A stretch of DNA of 25,982 nucleotides from JBKPCD01 sp046727175 (GTDB taxonomy: Bacteria > Acidobacteriota > Vicinamibacteria > Vicinamibacterales > 2-12-FULL-66-21). The DNA lies in NCBI GenBank assembly GCA_046727175.1, contig JBKPCD010000146.1:1-25982 (forward strand). Reading direction: 5' to 3'. A program made the translations under genes and the position numbers. Shown one piece after another: positions 9,853-17,199 of this stretch. The notes below the pieces were generated by a model. The model ran no database searches and was not told where the DNA came from. It worked only from the letters and a program-made list of their open reading frames with translations. Every line of letters begins with the position of its first letter. Position 1 is the first letter of the stretch.

Positions 9853-11824
9853 CGGGGGCGCGGCGCGCCTCTGGCCCGTCAGGAACAGCAGGCGTGGTGA
9901 TCGCCATCCGCACCAGGATCGTCGTGCCGTGTCCTGGTTTCGATTCGATCTCGAGGCTCGCGCCGACCAGCGCCGCGCGTTCCTGCATGCCCAGCAACCC
10001 GAATCCCCGGTGCTCTCTCACCGCGTCGGGATCGAACCCGGTGCCGTCGTCCTCGATAGCGAGCACGACGTGATCCGACCGCCGCTCGAGGAGGATGTCG
10101 ACGTTTTTCGCACGCGCGTGCTTGGCGACGTTGTTCAGCGCTTCCTGCGTGATTCGATACAACGTCGTTTCGACTTCCGACGCCAGCCGATCATCGAGCA
10201 GTCCCCACGTGTGGAGCTGGGCCGCGATGCCGACGCGCTTCGACCAGTCCTGAGCATAGTTGGCGACCGCGGCGCGCAGCCCCAGATCGTCGAGCGCCGT
10301 AGGCCTGAGCTCCCAGACGAGATGATCGACGTCGCGATCGAGCTGCTGCGCGATCGTTTCGAGCGCGTCGACCCGTTTCCGGAGGTCGTTCTCGTTACTG
10401 CAGGCGTCCTTCAAAACCGCGATTGCTCGCCCCAACGCCGTCAACTGCTCGCCAAACTGGTCGTGCATCTCCCGCGCGATGCGACGGCGCTCGTCTTCCT
10501 GCGCGAAAACGAGCCGGGCGAGGAGCTCGGTGCGCGCCCGCTCCGCGCGGCGACGCTCCTCCATTTCGGATCGCAGCGATTCGTTCGCCTGCGCGAGCTC
10601 GGTGGTCCGTAGGCGCACGCGTTCCTCGAGCTCGTCGTGCGCGCTTCTGAGCGCTTCCTCGATCTGTTTCCGGGCGGTCAGATCGAAGTGCGTGCCGACG
10701 ATTCGGACGATAGGACCGCCGGGCTCACGCCGGACCGGAAAGCCGCGGGACAGCACGTGAACGTAGTGACCGTCCTTGTGCCGCAGCCGGAACTCCGCCT
10801 CGTACGTGGGCTCGCCGAGTGCCACGCTTTCGCGTGCCCGGTCCGCCGCCGCCCTGTCGTCCGGATGCACGAGCCGTTCCCATGCGCTCACGTGCGGCTC
10901 GATTTCGTCCTCCGAGTATCCGAGCATCTGCTTCCATCGTGGCGAGTACACGACTACATTCGTCTCGAGATTCCAGTCCCACACACCTTCCTGCGCGCCG
11001 TCGAATGCCATCGTGAGGCGTTCCGCGCTCTCGCGCAGCGCAGCCTCGGTCTTCTTTCGCTCGGTCATGTCCAGGTGAGTCCCGACAATCCGGACGACTG
11101 GCCCGCCGGGTTCACGTCGGACCGGAAAGCCGCGTGACAGCACGTGGACGTAGTGGCCATCCTTGTGCCTGACACGGAACTCTCCCTCGTACGTGTCGCC
11201 GCCTTTCAGCACGACGCTTTCATGCAGTCGATCCGCTGTTTCCCGATCGTCCGGATGGAGCAGACGTTCCCAGGCTCTGACGTGCGGTTCGATCTCATCG
11301 TCTGAGTAGCCGAGCATCTGCTTCCATCGAGGCGAGTACACGACTGCATTCGTCTCGAGATTCCAGTCCCACACGCCTTCGCGCGCTCCTGCGAACGCGA
11401 GCGTCAGCCGCTCTTCGCTTTCGCGTAGCGCCGCTTCGGCACGCTTCCGCTCGGTGATGTCGTGCAGGACAACCTGGATCCAAGAATCGCTGCGCTCCTC
11501 GAGAGGTGCGGCGTTGACCTCCACATCCGCGGAGCCTCCGTCGGGACGCAGGATCTTCGCGTCGATTGGCGCGACCGTGTCTCCGTCGGTACGTCCGTGG
11601 ACGCGCTGCAGAAATTCGATAAGTGCTGATTGGCTCGCCGCGTCGAAGATGTCGAACAAGGACCTGCCAACGGACGCTTCGTTCCCGAAATCACCAGCCA
11701 GACGCGTGGCCGCTGGATTCAGGAAGACGATTCTCGAGTCTTTCGTGACGATGAGGATGGCGTCCGGCGAGCGCGCCACCAGACGTCGATCGCGCTCGTG
11801 AGCGTCGAGCACCGGCGTTTGCAT
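9836..11824 (-). CDS. triple-PAS sensor histidine kinase (HisKA_3 class)
   Basis: 662 residues, with no signal peptide or membrane helix, so a cytoplasmic sensor. PAS1 spans about 10-125. PAS2 (about 126-255) and PAS3 (about 256-384) are near-identical PAS/PAC modules (GVWDWNLETN, VVYSPRWKQMLGYS, RHKDGHYVHVLSRGFPVRRE in both). A coiled coil covers about 385-440. The dimerisation and phosphoacceptor region has His454 in IAREMHDQFGEQ. The ATPase has an N-box at 561-570 (EALNNVAKHA), G1 DDGTGF at 592-597, G2 GFGLLGMQER at 607-616 and GHGT at 631-634. The start is the ATG at 11824; no strong ribosome binding site is visible. PAS ligands cannot be read from sequence; the GVWDWN-type PAS_3 fold can bind small molecules or simply relay signals. 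Followed by its response regulator. Confidence 0.95.
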   Translation of the reverse strand: MQTPVLDAHERDRRLVARSPDAILIVTKDSRIVFLNPAATRLAGDFGNEASVGRSLFDIFDAASQSALIEFLQRVHGRTDGDTVAPIDAKILRPDGGSADVEVNAAPLEERSDSWIQVVLHDITERKRAEAALRESEERLTLAFAGAREGVWDWNLETNAVVYSPRWKQMLGYSDDEIEPHVRAWERLLHPDDRETADRLHESVVLKGGDTYEGEFRVRHKDGHYVHVLSRGFPVRREPGGPVVRIVGTHLDMTERKKTEAALRESAERLTMAFDGAQEGVWDWNLETNVVVYSPRWKQMLGYSEDEIEPHVSAWERLVHPDDRAAADRARESVALGEPTYEAEFRLRHKDGHYVHVLSRGFPVRREPGGPIVRIVGTHFDLTARKQIEEALRSAHDELEERVRLRTTELAQANESLRSEMEERRRAERARTELLARLVFAQEDERRRIAREMHDQFGEQLTALGRAIAVLKDACSNENDLRKRVDALETIAQQLDRDVDHLVWELRPTALDDLGLRAAVANYAQDWSKRVGIAAQLHTWGLLDDRLASEVETTLYRITQEALNNVAKHARAKNVDILLERRSDHVVLAIEDDGTGFDPDAVREHRGFGLLGMQERAALVGASLEIESKPGHGTTILVRMAITTPAVPDGPEARRAPAPRRA
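10690..11460 (-). repeat. intragenic tandem duplication encoding PAS2 and PAS3
   Basis: Two adjacent units of about 387-390 bp inside the kinase gene are highly similar at DNA level. Examples are GGCGAGTACACGACT at 10941 and 11331 (offset 390) and CGGACCGGAA at 10731 and 11118 (offset 387). The 3-nt difference is one codon in the VVLKGGDTYEG versus VALGEPTYEA segment. Boundaries are approximate. Confidence 0.85.
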
Positions 11825-11930
11825 GTCGTTCGCGCGAAGTATGTCGCGACGAGTCTACCCTCCCTGCTGGGCAATTCCAAGCGTCGCGGAGGCGTACTTT
11901 GGTCCGCTCGATCCATAATGCCTTTGTGTT

Positions 11931-12782
11931 ATGCAAAAAGTAGATCTACACGGCAAAACAGCGCTCGTGACGGGCTCGACAGCTGGAGTGGGAAGGCTTG
12001 TCGCGATGGAATTGGGCGCGGCAGGCGCGCACGTGATCGTCCATGGCCGCAATGCTGCGCGCGGCAAGGACGTCGTCACCCAGATCAAGCGTCGTCACGG
12101 TTCGGCTGTATTCGAGGCCGCGGACTTCTCGTCACTCGACGACGTGCGCCGCTTTGCGAACGCGGTCAAAAAGCACACGGATCGACTGCACGTTCTCATC
12201 AACAACGCCGGGATCGGCACGGCCCACGGCGGAACGGCGAGGCATCTGACCGCTGACGGCTTCGAGCTTCATTTCGCCGTCAACTATCTCTCCGGATTCC
12301 TGCTCACGCGGCTGCTGCGGTCGACGTTGATCGAGTCGGCTCCCGCGCGGATCATTTTCGTCTCATCGCTCGGACAGGCGCCGATCGATTTCGACGACGT
12401 GATGTTGGCGCGGAATTACAGCGGCACGCGTGCGTACTGTCAGAGCAAGCTGGCGCAGGTTATGAACGCGCTCGATCTCGCGCGCGAACTGGAGAGTAAA
12501 GGCGTTACCGTCAACAGCCTGCATCCTGCGACCTACATGAACACGACCATGGTGCGCGAGGCAGGCGTCACGCCGATGAGCACCGTTGAGCAAGGAACGG
12601 AGGCAATCCTCCGGCTCGCGATGTCGCCCGAACTGGAAGGCAAGACTGGGTTGTATTTCGACGGTATGAGGCCGGCGCGCGCACACGGCCAGGCCTATCG
12701 GACCGACGAACGTGCGCGGCTGCGCGAGCTGAGCGAACGCCTCGCGGGCATGGCCGTGAAGGCGCAGGGCAGGGGCCGTTGA
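11931..12782 (+). CDS. short-chain dehydrogenase/reductase (retinol dehydrogenase-like)
   Basis: 283 residues, classical SDR fold. The cofactor motif TGSTAGVG is at 14-21, Arg40 after the second strand favours NADP(H), and NNAG is at 91-94. Asn118 lies in AVNYLSGF, the catalytic serine in the IIFVSS segment (145/146), and YCQSK gives Tyr169 and Lys173. The short DFDDVMLARNYSG stretch before the active tyrosine resembles WW-domain oxidoreductase/retinol dehydrogenase-like SDRs. The physiological substrate is unknown. The ATG at 11931 has no obvious ribosome binding site, but CATAAT at 11914-11919 could be a -10 element for a very short leader. Transcribed divergently from the kinase gene. Confidence 0.93.
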   Translation: MQKVDLHGKTALVTGSTAGVGRLVAMELGAAGAHVIVHGRNAARGKDVVTQIKRRHGSAVFEAADFSSLDDVRRFANAVKKHTDRLHVLINNAGIGTAHGGTARHLTADGFELHFAVNYLSGFLLTRLLRSTLIESAPARIIFVSSLGQAPIDFDDVMLARNYSGTRAYCQSKLAQVMNALDLARELESKGVTVNSLHPATYMNTTMVREAGVTPMSTVEQGTEAILRLAMSPELEGKTGLYFDGMRPARAHGQAYRTDERARLRELSERLAGMAVKAQGRGR

Positions 12783-13019
12783 AATGCTTCTGAGACACGA
12801 CGCGTTTCATCCCCGCGCGCGAGACATGCTCCGTGGATACCTGGTGTCAGCCTGATGGGCTTTCTCCCGCCCTCCGCGTTTCGCAGTTTTCGAGAAGCGC
12901 AAGACGTCGCTGTACTGTCAGGCTTCGCGCCGAAGCTTGGCGGAGCCAGATCGAGGGTCCGTTGAGGATTGCGGTCTTCTCGGATACGTGCCAATCTGAT
13001 TCAGTTGTATCAACCTGCG

Positions 13020-13054
13020 TAGGCTCTGGGCTCCAGGCTGTCGGCTCTTGGCCA
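13020..13054. repeat. heptamer array, consensus NNGGCTC, five units
   Basis: Five uninterrupted 7-nt units: TAGGCTC, TGGGCTC, CAGGCTG, TCGGCTC and TTGGCCA. The flanking AGCCCAG (13053-13059) can pair with CTGGGCT inside the array. Confidence 0.75.
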
Positions 13055-13085
13055 GCCCAGTCGACACTCGAAATGTGTGCTGTAG

Positions 13086-13130
13086 GGCGCGGTCTTCAGA
13101 CCGCGCCGGGGCGTGGCTTGAAAGCCCCGC
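13086..13130. repeat. pair of palindromic units after GTAG
   Basis: GTAG (13082-13085) is followed by a perfect 10-bp palindrome, arm GGCGCGGTCT with a 2-nt centre (13086-13107). A second hairpin at 13111-13130 is centred on GGCTTGAAAGCC, with 8 pairs and one mismatch. They lie about 10 nt beyond the symporter stop (minus strand) and could terminate its transcript. Layout and loop sequences resemble the hairpins at 17016-17098. Confidence 0.7.
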
Positions 13131-13139
13131 TCGACAGAA

Positions 13140-14963
13140 TCATCTGGCCGCGCCCACCGTCGGCTGCGGACCGGCGGTCCACAGCCGACGGATGAGCCGC
13201 AACACGATCGTGCCGCTCATCACGAACACAGCGAACAGGATCAGTGCCGCACCGGGCCGGCCGTACAGCATCATTCCGACGGTGAAGAGCGCGGACCAGA
13301 TCATCGCGCAGCCGGCGACCCAACCGAGGAGCGCCATGGGCAGGTTCTCTCCGGCATTGATGTCGGGCGGGACGCCGGCCGTTGCGCGAATCGGCGCCCA
13401 GCCGGGTCCGGCGGGATGGACTTTTCTGTAGAACTCCTCGAGGACACGGCGATCCGTCTGAGGGCCGACGTACGCCGTCAGCATCCAGCAGGCCGTCGTT
13501 ACGATGATCGTGATCACGAGCGCGCGGTGCGTGCTGAAATGCACGCCGTTGCGCGCGAGCACCAGCAGCAGAACCGACACGGCGAATGAGCTGATCATCG
13601 CGACGACTTCACACCACGCGTTCACGCGCCACCAGAACCATCGCACGAGGTACAGAAGTCCAGTGCCGGCGCCGACCTGCAGGATGATGTCGAAGGCGTC
13701 TTTTGCCGTATCGAGGAGATAGACGACCGCAGACGAGCCGAGAAACAATCCAACCGTCACCCAGCGGCCGACGAGGACGTAATGGTGCTCGTCGGCATCG
13801 CGGCGGACGAATCGTCGATAGAAGTCGTGTACGAGATAGGACGCGCCCCAATTCAGGTGCGTGAGAATTGTCGAGGAATTCGCGGCGATGAGGCCGCCCA
13901 CCATCAACCCTACGAACCCTGCGGGGAGGAACTTCAGCATCGCCGGGTACGCGATGTCGTGGCCGAGCAGCTGGGGATTCAGGTGCGGGAACGCCCGCTG
14001 AATGTCCGCGAGCTCGGGATAGACGAGCAGCGAACAGAGCCCCACCAGGATCCAGGGCCAGGGTCGCAGCACGTAATGCGCGATGTTGAAGAACAGCACG
14101 GCTCCGAGCGAATCGCGCTCCGACCTCGATGCCAGCATCCGCTGCGCGATGTAACTGCCCCCGCCAGGTTCGGCGCCCGGGTACCACACCGCCCACCACT
14201 GCACCGCGATTGGCATGATGAACACCGCGACGGCCAGATCCCAGTTGTTCGAGAAGTCGGGTAGCACCGACAAATAGTTCAGGCCGTTCGGCCCGCGCAT
14301 CGTCGAGAGCTTCTCGACCAGCCCGCTGAGCCCGCCGACTTGCGGCGCGTGCAGAGCAAAGTACGCCGCTGCGATGACCGCGCTCATCTTGATGAAAAAC
14401 TGAATCATGTCGATCACCAGCACACCCCAAAGGCCGGAGTGTGCCGCGAACGCCACGTTGAGAATCCCGACGCCGACGAGCGTCTGCCAGCGTTCGAGGC
14501 CGAACAGGATCCCGGCAATCTTGCAGGCGGCAAGATTCACCGTCGCCATGATCATGCAGTTGAAGAGCAGCCCGAGGTAGACGGCTCGAAATCCGCGGAC
14601 AACGCTCGCGGCCGTGCCCGAATAACGGATCTCGTAGAACTCGAGGTCCGTCATGACACCCGAACGGCGCCAGAGCTGCGCGTAGAAGAAGACCGTCGCG
14701 ATGCCCGTGAGGACGAACGCCCACCAGACCCAATTGCCGGCGACGCCGTTACGGCGGACGATGTCCGTGACGAGGTTGGGCGTGTCGCTGCTGAACGTCG
14801 TCGCGACCATCGAAAGGCCGCCGAGCCACCAGGGTACTGCGCGGCCCGACGCGAAGAACTCCGACGTGCTTCGGCCCGCGCGCTTGCCGAACATGAGCGC
14901 CGGCCCAAAGCAGACGGCGAGACTCAACGCGACGATCACCCAGTCGATCGCTTGCAGCTGCAT
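13140..14963 (-). CDS. sodium:solute symporter family transporter (SSS)
   Basis: 607 residues, inner membrane, about 13-14 helices. The N-terminus MQLQAIDWVIVALSLAVCFG is TM1, followed by RSTSEFFASGRAVPWWLGG, the hallmark GRxxPWW segment after TM1. TM2 carries SMVATTFSSDTPNLVTDIV. GGLIAANSSTILTHLNWGASYLVHDFYRRF is the conserved region near TM8-9 where Na+-binding serines and threonines lie. The ATG at 14963 has GAGG about 4 nt upstream. Members move sugars, amino acids, carboxylates or vitamins with Na+; this one most resembles the longer SSS proteins of Bacteroidetes and Acidobacteriota, with an extended C-terminal tail of two more helices. The substrate is not deducible. Divergent from the kinase gene at 14993. 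Confidence 0.94.
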   Translation of the reverse strand: MQLQAIDWVIVALSLAVCFGPALMFGKRAGRSTSEFFASGRAVPWWLGGLSMVATTFSSDTPNLVTDIVRRNGVAGNWVWWAFVLTGIATVFFYAQLWRRSGVMTDLEFYEIRYSGTAASVVRGFRAVYLGLLFNCMIMATVNLAACKIAGILFGLERWQTLVGVGILNVAFAAHSGLWGVLVIDMIQFFIKMSAVIAAAYFALHAPQVGGLSGLVEKLSTMRGPNGLNYLSVLPDFSNNWDLAVAVFIMPIAVQWWAVWYPGAEPGGGSYIAQRMLASRSERDSLGAVLFFNIAHYVLRPWPWILVGLCSLLVYPELADIQRAFPHLNPQLLGHDIAYPAMLKFLPAGFVGLMVGGLIAANSSTILTHLNWGASYLVHDFYRRFVRRDADEHHYVLVGRWVTVGLFLGSSAVVYLLDTAKDAFDIILQVGAGTGLLYLVRWFWWRVNAWCEVVAMISSFAVSVLLLVLARNGVHFSTHRALVITIIVTTACWMLTAYVGPQTDRRVLEEFYRKVHPAGPGWAPIRATAGVPPDINAGENLPMALLGWVAGCAMIWSALFTVGMMLYGRPGAALILFAVFVMSGTIVLRLIRRLWTAGPQPTVGAAR

Positions 14964-14992
14964 GTGACCTCGATGCTGTCCCTATCGGATGC

Positions 14993-16757
14993 GTGAATCC
15001 TGTCCCCGTGGTCCGCCGACAACCATCCTGCGTTGCGCCTAGTGTAATCGCACCAGCCGAGCACCGTGCCGAGCTTGCGAGTCGTTCGGAGCCGGCTCTG
15101 AATTCAGCTCCGTCGTATACTCGCCTGAAAGGTCATGCCGGAACGCAGTCGCACATCGACGTCACCGCGCCAGCAACGGTCTCAATCGATTCTCAACCGG
15201 GACGCGAGTTCTTTCAGGAGCGGCTCGGCATCTTCGGGTTCTGGAACAGCGCCCTTTCGCTCGGTTTCGTACCTCTGCGGATCGTGGGGGAGCTCTGGCT
15301 GGACCCGCAGCGCCCGATCTCCGCACTGCTCACCACGCCCAGCATGATCGCTCACCTCGGCGCCTCCGCCACGGCCGCCGTCGTCTGGCTGCTCACGCGG
15401 AGACGGGCATGGTCATTACGCGGGCTCCACATGCTGGATGCGTTCGGGATCATCGCCGTGGGCACGCTCTTCGCCCTGATGGGCGCGTCCCTCAAGCGCG
15501 GCGAATCGGGAGTCGTCTCCGATTCGCTCGCCGCCATGCTGATGGCGACACTCGCCGTCGTCATGACCATGATGTGGCGGGCCGTGACCGTGCCGTCGCC
15601 ACCTCGCCGAACCGGTCTGTTGACCGCCCTCGGTGTCGCGCCCCTGATTGTTGCCGACGTCTTCGCGCTGCGCACATCCGGAGGCGCCGTCGCCGCGATG
15701 TTCGTCGCGGCGTGGGCGGTCCTGACGCTGGTCTGCTGCACGGTGATTTCCGCCATCGTCTACGGCCTCCGTCGCGAAGTCCAGCGAGCGCGACGCCTCG
15801 GGCAGTACACGCTGGACGAGAAGATCGGCGAAGGCGCGATGGGCGTGGTCTATCGCGCGAGTCACGCCATGCTTCGACGGCCGACGGCGATAAAGCTGCT
15901 GCCACCGAACCGCGCGGGAAGCGTCGATCTGAAGCGCTTCGAGCGCGAAGTGCAGCTGACCGCGATGCTGACGCATCCGAACACGGTCGCCATCTACGAT
16001 TACGGTCGCACCCCCGACGGCGTGTTCTACTACGCCATGGAATTCCTTGACGGCATCAATCTGGAGGACTTGGTCCGGCGGTACGGTCCGCAGCCCTCCG
16101 GACGGGTCATCTACATTCTTCGTCAGGTCTGCCGGGCGCTCTCCGAGGCGCATGCGCTCGGCTTGATCCATCGCGACGTCAAACCAGCCAACGTCATCCT
16201 CACGGTTCGCGGCGGCGAGCCCGACATCGTGAAGGTCGTCGACTTCGGACTCGTGAAGTGGCTCGAGTCGGCCGGGACGGCTCTCACCGCAACGCTCGAT
16301 GGCGGTCCGATATTGGCCGGGACACCGCTGTACTTCGCGCCCGAAGCGATCTCAGCTCCCGAGCAGGTGAAAGCGGGAAGCGATCTGTACTCCCTTGGCG
16401 CCGTCGCTTACTACCTCGTCACGGGTCAGCCGCTCTTCGAGGCGCGGACCGTGATGGAGCTGTGCGCCCACCATCTGCACACGACGCCAATCGCGCCGTC
16501 GGCCCGTTTTGGGCCGGCGAATCGATCCAGGGCTCGAGGCCATCATCATGCAGTGTCTTGCGAAGACGCCATCCGAGCGGCCGGCCAGCGCCCGCGCGCT
16601 CGAGGAGTCGCTGGCCGCTTGTGCCGCCGCGCGGGAATGGACGGACGAGGATGCGCGACGATGGTGGGCCGATCACGCCGAGGCCGCGCGTCGGACGTCC
16701 GCCTCGCCTGTCGATCCGGGCGCAGAGACCGTCGCAGTCGATGTCGCACTGCGTTGA
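14993..16757 (+). pseudogene. membrane Ser/Thr protein kinase, frameshifted near the C-terminus
   Basis: N-terminal membrane module (about six helices between residues 82 and 256) followed by a Hanks-type kinase, the reverse of PknB order. Visible motifs: glycine loop GEGAMGVV (279-286), Lys301 in AIK, HRDVKPAN with Asp395 and Asn400, DFG at 417-419 and APE at 449-451. All catalytic residues are intact. After HLHTTPIAPSAR the frame goes wrong at the TTTT run at 16507-16510. Removing one T gives GRRIDPGLEAIIMQCLAKTP, the normal end of a kinase domain, ending with the stop near 16755-16757. Without correction the product ends at 16765 in unrelated residues. This may be a sequencing error in a homopolymer or a real mutation. 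The start is unsure: GTG 14993 has no ribosome binding site. Confidence 0.88.
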
Positions 16758-16771
16758 CGGCCTGAAGGTTC

Positions 16772-16923
16772 GATCCGCGGGAATCCGCGTCTGTGGAGAA
16801 GCTCGATCCGCGGGCATCCGCGAGAATCCGCGTCTGTGGAGAAGCCCGATCCGCGGGCATCCGCGAGAATCCGCGTCTGTGGAGGGGCTCGATCCGCGGG
16901 CATCCGCGAGAATCCGCGTCTCG
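16772..16923. repeat. 43-bp direct tandem repeat, about 3.5 units, with an inner 10-bp period
   Basis: Units start with GATCCGCGGG at 16772, 16805, 16848 and 16891. Spacings are 33, 43 and 43 bp; the first unit lacks one 10-bp block. Each full unit holds three related 10-mers (GATCCGCGGG, CATCCGCGAG, AATCCGCGTC) and then TGTGGAGAAGCTC or a variant. The array begins 14 nt after the kinase stop and ends right before the TTGACA of the terC promoter. There are no spacers, so it is not CRISPR. Confidence 0.9.
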
Positions 16924-16924
16924 T

Positions 16925-16953
16925 TTGACACAGCCTACTCCCGGCGGTACGCT
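16925..16953 (+). promoter_or_regulatory. candidate sigma-70-type promoter for the terC leader
   Basis: TTGACA at 16925-16930 matches the -35 consensus exactly. TACGCT at 16948-16953 matches three of six -10 positions, including the conserved first, second and last. The spacer is 17 nt. Transcription would begin near 16960, the first base of the riboswitch P1 helix, which supports the call. Confidence 0.6.
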
Positions 16954-16959
16954 GACCGT

Positions 16960-17145
16960 TGGTAGGGAGTAGCGGCCCGCACCCGCGGGTGGATTCAGTC
17001 GTCAACACGAAGTAGCCAGGCTGCTCTGCAGCCTGGAAGGGAAAAGGCAAAAGGGATTTGCCCTTTTCCCTTCGGGTCGCTGGCTTTCCAGCGACCCGAC
17101 TTCCGGCTGAATCCTGGCAATGCAACGCGACCTGCGAGACTACCA
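16960..17145 (+). ncRNA. yybP-ykoY (manganese) riboswitch with an enlarged apical loop
   Basis: The conserved elements are all present: GGGAGTAGC (16965-16973), GTCGTCAACACG (starting 16998), CCGGCT (17103-17108) and GCGAGACT (17134-17141). P1 is TGGTAG (16960-16965) with CTACCA (17140-17145). P2 is CCCGC/GCGGG (16976-16989). The third arm pairs GGATTCAG (16991-16998) with CTGAATCC (17107-17114) and, past the asymmetric loop, GAAGT (17009-17013) with ACTTC (17099-17103). The segment 17014-17098 replaces the usual small apical loop. I cannot pair the last arm (17115-17133) convincingly. This class binds Mn2+ through the two loop motifs and commonly precedes mntP and terC/alx genes; here it precedes terC. 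The normal aptamer is about 100 nt; this one is 186. Confidence 0.87.
17016..17098 (+). repeat. three-hairpin array inside the riboswitch apical loop
   Basis: Hairpin 1 (17016-17036): 9-bp perfect arms CCAGGCTGC/GCAGCCTGG, loop TCT. Hairpin 2 (17037-17072): AAGGGAAAAGGCAAA against TTTGCCCTTTTCCCTT, one bulged C, 5-nt loop; its left arm is built of heptamers AAGGGAA, AAGGCAA and AAGGGAT. Hairpin 3 (17073-17098): 11-bp perfect arms starting CGGGTCGCTGG, loop CTTT. GTAG precedes hairpin 1 as it precedes the palindromes at 13086-13130. Confidence 0.85.
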
Positions 17146-17175
17146 CGCCTGCGGGTCGTGTGCCGTTTACCCGGA

Positions 17176-17199
17176 CCGCGGCCTGCAAGGAGGCCGTGG
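17176..17199 (+). promoter_or_regulatory. terC: hairpin sequestering the terC ribosome binding site
   Basis: CCGCGGCCT (17176-17184) pairs with AGGCCGTGG (17191-17199), nine pairs including one G-U wobble, around a 6-nt loop GCAAGG. The Shine-Dalgarno AAGGAGG (17187-17193) is split between loop and stem, and the stem ends on the first base of the GTG start. This fits a translational off-state controlled by the upstream riboswitch. Confidence 0.7.

Larger units (their letters stand above)
12783..13139. other. convergent intergenic region with repeats, no gene seen
   Basis: The 357 nt between the dehydrogenase stop and the symporter stop contain a heptamer array (13020-13054) and two palindromes (13086-13130), annotated separately. 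The first 235 nt show no recognisable gene or structure. Confidence 0.65.

Noticed and set aside
16772..16923. CRISPR-like direct repeats
   Set aside because: Units are adjacent with no unique spacers, the repeat has an inner 10-bp period, and no cas gene is present.
17058..17198. N-terminal extension of TerC
   Set aside because: This stretch is the riboswitch and its expression platform; the first TerC helix begins at GTG 17199.
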